6,703 nt of DNA from NCBI GenBank assembly GCA_027314825.1, contig DAHVAB010000141.1, positions 1 through 6,703 of the forward strand. Reading direction: 5' to 3'. A program made the translations under genes and the position numbers. Shown here piece by piece: positions 1 to 6,639 of the stretch. The notes below the pieces were generated by a model. That model saw only the letters and a list, made by a program, of their open reading frames with translations, had not been told where the DNA came from and did no database searches. The DNA is from Solirubrobacterales bacterium (GTDB lineage: Bacteria; Actinomycetota; Thermoleophilia; Solirubrobacterales; Solirubrobacteraceae). Positions within the stretch are counted from its first letter, which is position 1. Each line of letters opens with the position of its first letter.

Positions 1-2288
1 CGGCGACGCTCAGTCACCCGTGCGAGCCGTTGCGCTCGCAGCTCGAGCTCGTCCTCGCCGGCCTGCTCGTCATACAGGGCGACGTTCGGAGCCACGACGT
101 AGCGCTCGCGGGCCGTCTCAGTGGCGCCTGCAAGCTCTGAGGAGTCGCCGAGCACGAGCACGATGGTCGGCTTGAGCGCTGCGTTTGCGAGCGCCGCTTC
201 AGCGCGCTCGCGGTGAGCGGGATTGGTCAGCACGATGCCGCCCACGAGCTCTGGCGCGTGCCGCAGCAGCCGTTCGCGATCGGAGCCACCGACTGACTCG
301 GCAAGGTAGTCCCAGCCGCAGACGGCGGCGATCTCCTCGCGCCGCAATGTCTCGACCGCCCGCTGCGCATCGTGCGCGGCGGGCAGCCGGCCGGTCTCTT
401 GCAGGGCTTGCGCGGCGTGACGGTCGTCCGCGGCCTCGAGCTCCAGGGCAACGATGTCGCGCTCGGCCGTGGCGACTGCCTCGATGAGCGCCCGGTGCAG
501 CGGGTCGGCCATCCGCCAGAGATCCACCTGCTCCACCGCCGCGATCTCGCGCAGACGCTCGGAGCCGGCAAGCCGCTCTGCGCGGTCACGCAGCTTGCCA
601 CGTGCGTCCTCCAGCCGCGTCGCCTCACCGGACGCCACCTCCTGCGCCAGGCGAGCGTCCGCGATCTCCCGGCTCAGAGCCTGCAGCCGCTTGTCGATCG
701 AGTCGATGTGGTCGCTCGCCTCACGCTCGCGTCGTTCGGCGTCTCGCCTGCGCTCATCAAGCGCCGCCAAGCCATCGTCCGGGCTCTGAGCGCGCAGTAT
801 GAGATTGGCGGCAACGAGCCGCTCACGCTCCACGCTGATCTCCTCCAGACGTATCTCTGCGGCGGCGAGCTCCGCACGCAGCCGTCCCGCGTCCTCGCGA
901 GCGGCGCCGGCGGCGAGGTCGTCGGCCTTGGCGGCGTCGTAGCTGCTCGTCGCCGCCACATCCGCGCGCTGCGCCGCGGCATGCGCGTCGTCGATGAGCG
1001 CAAGCAGCGCACCGGCATAGCTTCGCGCCGCGGCCGCGCGGCGCTCGCGCAGCGGCGTCGCCTCGCGCTCGGCGTCCAGGAGCTGCTCGGCGAGGGCCTT
1101 GACGCGCGCCGTGGCGGCGCGCCCGGCGGCGAGCGGCTCGGCCGCCCGCCATGCGGCCAGCTCGTGCTGCGCCGCCGAGCGGGCGCCGTCGGCTTCGGCA
1201 AGCGCGACATCGGCTGCCTGCAGTCGAAACTCCGCGGCGCGGCGGCGCAGCTCACGCAACTGCTCCTGCAGCTCGCGGCTGCGAGTGTCGAGCGTGCGGG
1301 CCCTGCCCTCTTGCTCCTCGACCCGCTTGCGCAGGCGCTCGTGCTCGCCGGCGGCCGCGCGCGCCGCGGCGGCGAACTGGCTGTGTGCGTCCTGCGCCGC
1401 GCGCTGCGCATCGCGCAGGCCGGCGGCGGCGATCTCGCGGCGGCTGGCCGCGGCGGCGAGCGGCGTCAGCCGTTGCAGCGCGCCTTCGACGAAGGTCTGC
1501 TCGAGCTGCAGGCGCTCGCGGGCTCGCAGCTTCTCGGCATATAGGTCGACGTTGGTGGCGAGCTGGTTCGGGCCCTCACGGTCTGTGACGGCACCAAGCA
1601 GGAAGTCGACGAACGCCTCGTGGGTGCGGAAGGCGAACAGCTCGTCGGCGTCGCCCTCGTCGGCGTTCATCTCCCGCTGGTACTTGAACAGCTCGGGGTC
1701 GAGGTTGAGGGCGTCGAGATGCTCGACCCACTTGCGTTGCACGTCGGTCCAGACGAGATCAAGCTGAGGATGAGCTCGATTTGCCTCTTCGAGCTTTTCC
1801 TTGTAGGAGCCGAGCTGGCGCTTGAAGTGCGACCCGTCGCGCTCGGCACGGACCGGCAGCGTCTCGAGCGTGAGCGCCTCATCGGCAGCGCGCAACGTGT
1901 ACCAGGCCTCCCGCAGGTTCTCGGAGTCGGAGGAGTGCTGGCGCCCGCGCCACTCATAGACCTTGCCGGTGAGCAGCCGCTCTGGCAGTGCCTGGCCATC
2001 GCCGGTGACCGCGCGCCACTCCAGCACTACGTGACCCGTGTCTCCCGTGAGCACGAAGTTCTCGAGCGTCTTGGTGTTCGAGTTGGCGCCAAGGACGAGC
2101 CTGCGTCCGGGCAGCAGCACCGAGAACATCAACTTGAGCAGCACGCTCTTGCCGCCGCCATTCTCGAGAAACAGCACCGAGCCGCGGGCCGGATCGTCGT
2201 TGCGATCGCGAAAGTCGAGCAGCACGTCCTCGTAGCGGGCGCCCTTGGGCCCAATCGACTGCAGCATGACGCGGTTGAGCTCGTACAT
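1..2288 (-). CDS. SMC/MukB-like ATPase (JetC/MksB-type), C-terminal part off the window
   Basis: This is the ATPase motor of a Wadjet/MksBEF-type condensin, expected to hold and extrude DNA loops together with the two upstream products. The frame is open from ATG 2288 to base 1, giving 762 codons and no stop, so the C-terminal half is missing. Visible in order are an N-terminal SMC strand region (MYELNRV, then GPKGARYEDVLLDF, residues 1-26), a P-loop FLENGGGKS at 40-48, the rest of the N-lobe with EAFVDFLL near 225-232, and a long Ala/Arg/Glu/Leu-rich coiled coil (about 250-640). A globular, probably hinge, segment follows at about 655-735 (GWDYL, then GGIVLTNP and TIVLVLGD). A hinge at this point predicts a full length of roughly 1,300-1,400 residues. 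The ABC signature, Walker B and second coil must lie to the left. The start is 4 nt after the stop of the preceding gene with only a weak ribosome-binding site, so coupled translation is likely. The P-loop lacks the first Gly of GxxxxGKS (Leu41 instead). SMC-like identity is firm; the JetC/MksB assignment rests mainly on gene context. Confidence 0.87.
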   Translation of the reverse strand, partial: MYELNRVMLQSIGPKGARYEDVLLDFRDRNDDPARGSVLFLENGGGKSVLLKLMFSVLLPGRRLVLGANSNTKTLENFVLTGDTGHVVLEWRAVTGDGQALPERLLTGKVYEWRGRQHSSDSENLREAWYTLRAADEALTLETLPVRAERDGSHFKRQLGSYKEKLEEANRAHPQLDLVWTDVQRKWVEHLDALNLDPELFKYQREMNADEGDADELFAFRTHEAFVDFLLGAVTDREGPNQLATNVDLYAEKLRARERLQLEQTFVEGALQRLTPLAAAASRREIAAAGLRDAQRAAQDAHSQFAAAARAAAGEHERLRKRVEEQEGRARTLDTRSRELQEQLRELRRRAAEFRLQAADVALAEADGARSAAQHELAAWRAAEPLAAGRAATARVKALAEQLLDAEREATPLRERRAAAARSYAGALLALIDDAHAAAQRADVAATSSYDAAKADDLAAGAAREDAGRLRAELAAAEIRLEEISVERERLVAANLILRAQSPDDGLAALDERRRDAERREREASDHIDSIDKRLQALSREIADARLAQEVASGEATRLEDARGKLRDRAERLAGSERLREIAAVEQVDLWRMADPLHRALIEAVATAERDIVALELEAADDRHAAQALQETGRLPAAHDAQRAVETLRREEIAAVCGWDYLAESVGGSDRERLLRHAPELVGGIVLTNPAHRERAEAALANAALKPTIVLVLGDSSELAGATETARERYVVAPNVALYDEQAGEDELELRAQRLARVTERR

Positions 2289-2292
2289 GGGA

Positions 2293-3039
2293 CTACCAGC
2301 GGGACAGGCCGTTCTCGGAGGTGATGCGGTCGAGCTCGAACCAGACGTCTTCGCGCGCGAGCTCCCGAACATGGATGCGATAGGCCGGCGTCGGCTGGTA
2401 GGTGCCGCCAAGCGCATCGGAGACCTTGCGCATCAGCCCCTGCTCGGTCAGCGCGACGAACGCCCGCGCGATCACCTGGCGCGTGGCGCCTGACCATGCC
2501 CGTCGATCCTCGGTGGCGGCTGCCTCGGGTTGGCGCGCGTACATTCGCCACGAGCGCTCCAGGCCCGGATCCTCCGCCGGTGGGTCGAGCTCCTGCTCGG
2601 CGTGGCGCTCGTCGAGGCGGCGACAGAGGTCGCGCAGATACTCGTCGACCTCGTTGACGGCGATCCGCGGCGCATGCTCTTCGTCCTCGAGATCGTCGGG
2701 CCGCGGAAAGCTGGTCGCCGCGATGGCGAGCTGCGCGAGCCCGTGCAGCACTCGCAGGCGCGGATTGCGCTCGCGCGTGCGGCGATAGTAATCCTCCATG
2801 CGCATCGCGAAGGCCGAGCCTTCACGTGCGCCCAGCACGACGCCCGCGGCCTCGGTGACGTCGAGCACGTCGAGCCCCATGCCGCTCGCCACGGCGCGCA
2901 CCGTGCGCGCGAAGCTGTCCTGCTGGCGGTAGCGACGCACGAGCTCGCGGTAGTCTGGGTTCTCGATCGGCCGCACCTTGGGGCGCAGTCCGTAGGCGAT
3001 GAGCTGCGCGGCCTGGTCGGTGTCTTCGGCGAGGCTCAA
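2293..3039 (-). CDS. MukE/JetB-like (KITE-type) condensin subunit
   Basis: This 248-residue soluble protein sits between the kleisin-like and SMC-like genes, the place held by MukE, MksE or JetB, which binds the kleisin and helps contact DNA. No catalytic motif, signal peptide or membrane segment is visible. The protein is mostly helical, with a likely first winged-helix region at about 40-112, an acidic Pro-rich linker at 112-128 and 150-160, and a second winged-helix-like part at about 183-225 (ATRQVIARAFVALTEQG, then a short hairpin ending YRIHV). Its length suits MukE/DUF4194-type proteins (about 200-250). The start chosen is TTG 3039, which overlaps the preceding stop as TTGA and has GAGG 7 nt upstream. 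An in-frame extension to 3201 exists, but it would lie inside the upstream gene and reads as low-complexity Arg-rich sequence. Sequence similarity to a named family was not recognised directly, so the role rests on size, fold impression and position. Confidence 0.72.
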   Translation of the reverse strand: MSLAEDTDQAAQLIAYGLRPKVRPIENPDYRELVRRYRQQDSFARTVRAVASGMGLDVLDVTEAAGVVLGAREGSAFAMRMEDYYRRTRERNPRLRVLHGLAQLAIAATSFPRPDDLEDEEHAPRIAVNEVDEYLRDLCRRLDERHAEQELDPPAEDPGLERSWRMYARQPEAAATEDRRAWSGATRQVIARAFVALTEQGLMRKVSDALGGTYQPTPAYRIHVRELAREDVWFELDRITSENGLSRW

Positions 3040-4598
3040 GTGCGCACCTCGGAGAGATGGGGGGCGAGATCGAGACGAGCCAGGAGCAGATCGTCGCCGC
3101 AGAAGCTTGGCCCAGCCTGCCCAGCGGAAGCGACAGCGAGGTCCCCCGGCGCGCCACCGCTCAGACGCAGTTGCGGTGGCAGCGGTGTGCCATCCGACCA
3201 CGCGAGCAGCAGGGGGGCGTCGTCTCCTGCGCGCAGCTGCGACTCGAGCGCGGGCGAGAATGAGTGCAGAGCGAGCAGCGCAACGAGATGTGCCGTGGCG
3301 GGCGAGTGATCGAGCGCTGCATCCAGCAGAGTGCTCAGCCGCCTCGGCTGCGATTCGACCTGCGCAAGCACGGCCTCAGCCGCCTCGCGCACGGGCTCGG
3401 GGAAGGCCTCGTAGGGCGTCAGCTCGCGCAGCTCAGGCTCCAGCAGCTCGGCACCGAGCTCGGCGCGCTCGCGGGGCGGGGCGAGGAGCTGGGCGATCAG
3501 CGTGCTCAGGCGCATGATGCGCTGCGGCCGCGGGCTGAGGACGCGCTCGAAGAAGCCGACCGCTGGGGCGTCGGCGTCGAGGAGCGGGAGCGAGAGCACG
3601 GGCAGCAGCAGCTCGCGGGTGATGTCGCGCAGACGCACGCTGGCGGGCGGCGCGAAGACTTGGCGTTGTTGCTCTATGAGAAAGGTCTGGCGCGCCTCCA
3701 TCAGCTTGCGTTGCAGGATCATGTGGCGGTTCTGGCACTCCTCGAGCAGCTCGATCAGGCTCGCGGCCTGTGCACGCCGCTCGGACTCCTGTGCGCGGTC
3801 GCGCGTCTCACGGATGTTCTCGGCGATGCGCCGCTCGACTTCGAGACGCTCGCCGATATGCGCCAGCGCGCCGTCCAGCCGGGGCGAGACCTCTCCCGCC
3901 CAATCGACAGTCGCCAGGTTGCGTCTGGTGGCGGCAACGTCTTGGCGAATCTGCTCGCCGAGCTGGATCGTTCTGTAGCGGGCCTGCAGGGCAGCGTACT
4001 GCGCCTCGGATAGCCGGCCGCGACGCACGAGGTTCTCGAGCTTTGCCTCCGCGGCCGCCTGCGCCGACTCGACATCGGTGTCCAGCGCTCCGACCAGCAC
4101 GTTTATGGCAGCATCGGTCGCCCGCAGATAGACCGAGCCATCGGCCGCCTGGCGCTCGACGAGCAGCTGAAAGCCGAAGCTGCGCCGCACGTACTCACCG
4201 TTCCAATCTCCGTATTCGACCGTGAACTCTCGCTGCGAGCTCGTGCCGATGAGCTCGTCGAGCACCCACTTGCAGACCTCTCGGTGCTCAGCGTGATCGC
4301 GCTCAGGCGCCTGCCTGCCGGCATACGGGAGCATCGCCTCGATCACCACCCCGTGGGCCGCGCCGCGATCGAAGTCCATCTGCACGGTGACAGTGTCGAT
4401 TGCCACGAAGGCCAGCCCCCAAACGGTGTAGGCGCTGAACTCGCCGTCTCGCACCCGACCCTTGTTCGCCTCCAGATGATGCAGCGGCACGGTGCACGCC
4501 ATCGCCTTCGCGCGCCGAGCAAGCGCCTCATCGCCAAAGGCGGTGTCTGCGTCGGGCGGCACGTAGGGCGCCAGCTCCGGCTCGAGGGCAAGCTGCAT
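3036..4598 (-). CDS. MukF/JetA-like kleisin-type subunit, first gene of the cassette
   Basis: This 520-residue protein would bridge the heads of the SMC-like ATPase. An alpha/beta region rich in short strands (about 55-95) leads into a winged-helix-like segment at about 105-170 (EYVRRSFGFQLLVE, then YLRATDAAINVLV), a pattern typical of MukF/JetA-type N-terminal domains. A long helical and coiled-coil stretch follows at 172-312, rich in Glu, Arg, Ala and Gln. The last 200 residues are Leu/Ala/Pro-rich and probably globular. No enzyme motif is seen. The start chosen is ATG 4598 because the mRNA has GAGG 5 nt upstream of it; ATG 4631 would add 11 residues (531 in all) with a poorer site. The gene ends by overlapping the TTG start of the next gene. 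A promoter would have to lie in 4599-4900, where only an AbiEii relic is recognisable. It could be JetA of an unusual Wadjet subtype or MksF; sequence alone does not separate them. Confidence 0.74.
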   Translation of the reverse strand: MQLALEPELAPYVPPDADTAFGDEALARRAKAMACTVPLHHLEANKGRVRDGEFSAYTVWGLAFVAIDTVTVQMDFDRGAAHGVVIEAMLPYAGRQAPERDHAEHREVCKWVLDELIGTSSQREFTVEYGDWNGEYVRRSFGFQLLVERQAADGSVYLRATDAAINVLVGALDTDVESAQAAAEAKLENLVRRGRLSEAQYAALQARYRTIQLGEQIRQDVAATRRNLATVDWAGEVSPRLDGALAHIGERLEVERRIAENIRETRDRAQESERRAQAASLIELLEECQNRHMILQRKLMEARQTFLIEQQRQVFAPPASVRLRDITRELLLPVLSLPLLDADAPAVGFFERVLSPRPQRIMRLSTLIAQLLAPPRERAELGAELLEPELRELTPYEAFPEPVREAAEAVLAQVESQPRRLSTLLDAALDHSPATAHLVALLALHSFSPALESQLRAGDDAPLLLAWSDGTPLPPQLRLSGGAPGDLAVASAGQAGPSFCGDDLLLARLDLAPHLSEVRT

Positions 4599-4684
4599 CG
4601 AGACCTCGCCGTTCGCTCCGCTGCGACCCATGGCATGGATCTTGCCGAATGAGCCGCTGGCCAGGAGTCACGCACCCTCCGAGG

Positions 4685-4843
4685 CCGCAACCGCACCGCT
4701 TCCAGGCGTGCGGGCTCAAAGCCCACCCCGTCCTGCTGCGGGATCGCGACGATCTCCCTCACCACTGCGCGAAGCGCGTCCCCGTCGCTTGTCGGGCCGC
4801 GTACGAGCATGTCAGCGTCCCGCGTCGCGCGGCGAACGCCCAA
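4685..4843 (-). pseudogene. Remnant of an AbiEii-type nucleotidyltransferase
   Basis: About 53 codons on the minus strand resemble the N-terminal part of AbiEii/DUF1814 nucleotidyltransferase toxins. RRATRDADMLVRG contains the DxD metal-binding pair, with Arg-Ala-Thr just before it as is usual in the family. It is followed by a helix (LRAVVREIVAIP), then QDGVGFEP and LEAVRLR, matching the usual order of DGL/V-F-x-P and the next conserved strand. After about 4685 the similarity stops: the expected tyrosine-glycine strand is missing and the frame continues as nonsense into the kleisin-like gene. Upstream, the frame is open only to a TAA at 4897-4895, too short for the missing N-terminal Lys-Gly-Gly region. 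No cognate AbiEi antitoxin is seen. Whole proteins are about 200-300 residues, so this is a broken relic, probably displaced when the neighbouring genes arrived. The family call is from recalled motif patterns only. Confidence 0.55.
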
Positions 4844-4881
4844 CGTCGCATAACGTCGGTTCTGCGCAACACTAGCATCCC

Positions 4882-4896
4882 AAAACCACTGGTTTT
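4882..4896. repeat. Perfect inverted repeat AAAACC-ACT-GGTTTT
   Basis: Six-base arms around a 3-base centre lie about 60 bases before the ATPase start and overlap a possible -35 region. The position suits an operator, but no regulator is recognised. It is unlikely to be a terminator because the stem is short and AT-rich. Confidence 0.5.
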
Positions 4897-4908
4897 ATTC
4901 AGGGTGCG

Positions 4909-4941
4909 GTCATCATAAGCATTGGCTTTGGTCATGATGAC
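4909..4941. repeat. Inverted repeat GTCATCAT / ATGATGAC upstream of the ATPase gene
   Basis: The 8-base arms at 4909-4916 and 4934-4941 are perfect reverse complements. Inside them AAGC (4917-4920) can pair with GCTT (4925-4928) around ATTG, so the RNA could fold into a 12-pair hairpin with a 5-base bulge on one side. It ends 15 bases before ATG 4957, so it could be an operator near the transcription start or a leader hairpin acting on translation. No regulator is identified. Confidence 0.55.
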
Positions 4942-4956
4942 GACGCGGCGGGTAGC

Positions 4957-6387
4957 ATGGAGAGGATGAGAGACTTCGAGCGCCGCCAGCACCTGTTCGA
5001 CTTCAACCCCTGGTGGCAGAACCCCAGAGGCTGGGAGCAGCACGATCCCGACCTGCGCGAGGCGCGGCTGAACGCGCTCGGCTCATACGACCCTCAACCT
5101 CTGAGCGACATCGCGCTGGGGGCGCTCTATTTGCTCATGGGACCAAGGCGCGTCGGCAAGAGCGTCGCGATGAAGCGCGCCATCGCCGGCCTCCTGGGCG
5201 ACGGCTTCGATCCACGGCACATCGTCTTCTGTCCGTGCGAGAACCTCGCCGGCCAGGATCTGCGGCGCATCGTCAGGCTCGCGGAGGACCTCACGCCGGG
5301 TATCCAGCCCGAGCGACGCTACTGGTTCTTCGACGAGATCACCTACGTCAATGGCTGGGCCACCACGCTCAAGCAGCTGCGCGACCAGACCTCGCTGCGC
5401 GCTGGCTGCGTGCTCGCCACAGGGTCATCCGGCGCGAAGCTCAGAGAAGCACAAGGAGAGCTCGGGGGCCGCGAGGGCCAAGACGGCGGCGTCAGACTGC
5501 TCCTGCCGATGGGATTCCGCGCATTCGTTCACGAGCTCTACCCCAACCTGGCCGAGACCCTCCCCGGCGAGAGCCTGACCTCGGCCGACCTTCAATCCGA
5601 AACCGCCCGCCGCTACCTGGAGCCTCTCACCATCCATGTCGACCAGGTCACCCTCGCATGGGAGCGCTACCTGAGCATCGGCGGCTTCCCGCGCGCCGTC
5701 GCCGATGCGCTGGGGCGCGTCGACGTCGCACCAGCCACCGCCAACGGCCTATGGAACATCCTCGTCGGGGACGTGCTGCACGTCGGCTCGATGAGCGACC
5801 GTGACGTCAAGGCTCTACTGCAGCGCCTCGTCCTCGGGATCGGCTCTCCGCTGAACGTCGCAAGCGTCACGAAGACGCTGAACATCGGCACACGCAACAC
5901 CGTCGAGAGCCGCATCGACCGGCTGTGCGCCTCCTTCTACGCGTACCGGGCCGCCACCACCAACGACGGAGTCGCGCCGGTGCACGGAGCGCAGAGCAAG
6001 CTCTATTTCATCGACCCCCTGATCGCCAGGCTTCCCTCCCTACGCGATCGCGCGCTCGCGCCACCTGACATCACCCACCTGTCAGAGCAGCAGCTCGGTG
6101 TCTGCCTGTTGCGCAGCATCGCGCTCACCGAGCGCCTGGCGATCCTTGACGAGGCCGCACTGCTCGTGCGGCGCAACCCCGACACAGGCTCGGAGATCGA
6201 CTTCGTCGGGCCCCTCCTGCAGACCCCGATCGAGTCCAAGTACGTCAGCCAAAAATGGCGCGGCGCACGCAGAATGCTCGACGAGCACTACGGACACGGC
6301 GTCATTGCCACACGCGACATCCTCGATCTCAACGAAAACATCCGAGCGATACCCACCGGGCTGCTCGCGTGGACTCTCGATGGCTGA
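4957..6387 (+). CDS. AAA_14/DUF4143-family ATPase with C-terminal nuclease-like domain
   Basis: This is a complete 476-residue P-loop ATPase of the widespread AAA_14 plus DUF4143 architecture, whose biological role is mostly unknown. Residues 55-170 form the AAA core, with Walker A GPRRVGKS at 62-69, Walker B WFFDEI at 123-128 and a sensor-like ATGSSG at 154-159. The middle part (about 180-330) has the family hallmark GGFPRA at 242-247 and a helical, winged-helix-like stretch (VASVTKTLNIGTRNTVESRI) near 301-320. KLYFIDP at 348-354 precedes the DUF4143 end. Residues 410-430 show EIDFV (Asp415) and PIESKY (Glu426, Lys428), the D...ExK pattern of PD-(D/E)XK-type folds, although activity is unproven. 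ATG 4957 was chosen; ATG 4966 is an alternative start 3 codons in. Neither has a strong ribosome-binding site. The gene is divergent from the condensin-like cassette and is followed, after 81 bases, by a toxin-antitoxin-like pair. All key ATPase residues are present, so the gene looks functional. Confidence 0.93.
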   Translation: MERMRDFERRQHLFDFNPWWQNPRGWEQHDPDLREARLNALGSYDPQPLSDIALGALYLLMGPRRVGKSVAMKRAIAGLLGDGFDPRHIVFCPCENLAGQDLRRIVRLAEDLTPGIQPERRYWFFDEITYVNGWATTLKQLRDQTSLRAGCVLATGSSGAKLREAQGELGGREGQDGGVRLLLPMGFRAFVHELYPNLAETLPGESLTSADLQSETARRYLEPLTIHVDQVTLAWERYLSIGGFPRAVADALGRVDVAPATANGLWNILVGDVLHVGSMSDRDVKALLQRLVLGIGSPLNVASVTKTLNIGTRNTVESRIDRLCASFYAYRAATTNDGVAPVHGAQSKLYFIDPLIARLPSLRDRALAPPDITHLSEQQLGVCLLRSIALTERLAILDEAALLVRRNPDTGSEIDFVGPLLQTPIESKYVSQKWRGARRMLDEHYGHGVIATRDILDLNENIRAIPTGLLAWTLDG

Positions 6388-6444
6388 CCAGGAACTCATA
6401 ACCCGCGGGCGTGGATACCCTCTCGCCGTGCTGCTCTCCCACGA

Positions 6445-6466
6445 CCGCCGCGTGTCGTAGCGGCGG
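6445..6466 (+). other. GC-rich hairpin between the ATPase gene and the small ORF
   Basis: CCGCCGC (6445-6451) and GCGGCGG (6460-6466) form a perfect 7-pair stem with an 8-base loop. No T-tract follows, so a classical intrinsic terminator is not supported, although high-GC actinobacteria may use such stems. It ends 2 bases before the GTG start at 6469, where it would cover the ribosome-binding region of the small ORF. Confidence 0.45.
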
Positions 6467-6468
6467 CC

Positions 6469-6639
6469 GTGTCACTGGATCGCAGCACCGCCGATAGGGA
6501 CGAACTCGACGCGATGCGCCAGCCCTTCGTCCCCTTCAGCGAGCTCATAGGTGAGCTCAGAGGCAAGATGCTTCCCAACGACCGCCTCGACGACGAGCTA
6601 CGCGAACTCGACGAGGCTCCACGGAACCCGTTCGCGTGA
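6469..6639 (+). CDS. Small hypothetical protein, candidate antitoxin
   Basis: This 56-residue, acidic, mostly helical product has PFVPFSELIGELRGK at residues 19-33, a charged Asp/Glu/Arg helix (about 37-49) and a tail APRNPFA. The stop overlaps the start of a PIN-domain gene as GTGA, the usual arrangement of VapBC operons in which the first gene encodes the antitoxin that wraps around the toxin. A C-terminal helix plus proline-rich tail fits a toxin-binding part. No N-terminal AbrB, ribbon-helix-helix or Phd DNA-binding fold is visible, so it may be a short non-repressing type or the surviving end of a longer antitoxin. GTG 6469 was chosen as the earliest start in an open frame that continues upstream to the ATPase stop without another initiator; ATG 6514 would give 41 residues. 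Its role is inferred only from the neighbour. Confidence 0.45.
   Translation: MSLDRSTADRDELDAMRQPFVPFSELIGELRGKMLPNDRLDDELRELDEAPRNPFA

Larger units (their letters stand above)
4599..4956. other. Divergent intergenic region
   Basis: This 358-base gap separates the leftward condensin-like cassette from the rightward DUF4143 ATPase gene, so it must hold the promoters for both unless the cassette is transcribed from farther away. The part next to the cassette (about 4685-4843) is a decayed AbiEii-like coding piece on the minus strand. The part next to the ATPase (about 4870-4941) is clearly richer in A and T than the flanking genes and carries two inverted repeats. A weak sigma-70-like pair for the plus strand could be TGGTTT (4890-4895) and CATAAG (4914-4919) with 18 bases between, but this is only suggestive. 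A 7-base direct repeat AACGTCG occurs at 4842-4848 and 4852-4858, spaced by one helical turn. Confidence 0.5.

Noticed and set aside
372..1544. Long plus-strand ORF (390 codons) opposite the SMC gene
   Set aside because: It is the antisense shadow of the SMC coiled coil. Its translation is low-complexity Arg/Leu/Gly-rich with no motif, while the minus frame is continuous and carries SMC features.
1620..2324. Plus-strand ORF of 234 codons opposite the SMC N-terminal head
   Set aside because: The minus strand here encodes the P-loop and N-lobe; the plus frame is a shadow.
2530..4013. Plus-strand ORFs at 2530-3309 and 3264-4013
   Set aside because: They are open only because the opposite strand is GC-rich coding sequence. 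They show no recognisable domain and overlap two convincing minus-strand genes.
4343..4684. Continuation of the AbiEii-like frame into the kleisin-like gene
   Set aside because: Beyond about 4685 the residues no longer resemble the family and the stretch overlaps the kleisin-like coding frame, so only the 4685-4843 part is kept as a relic.
4882..4896. Inverted repeat followed by T-rich bases read as a terminator
   Set aside because: The stem is only 6 pairs, four of them A-T, and it lies between divergent genes where no transcript needs to end.
5013..5804. Second plus-strand ORF of 263 codons inside the ATPase gene
   Set aside because: It is Arg/Pro/Ala-rich shadow sequence in another frame of the DUF4143 gene, which has intact Walker motifs.
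6380..6460. 26-codon ORF starting ATGGCTGA at the end of the ATPase gene
   Set aside because: The start-stop overlap is suggestive, but there is no ribosome-binding site, no recognised similarity, and it ends within the GC hairpin.
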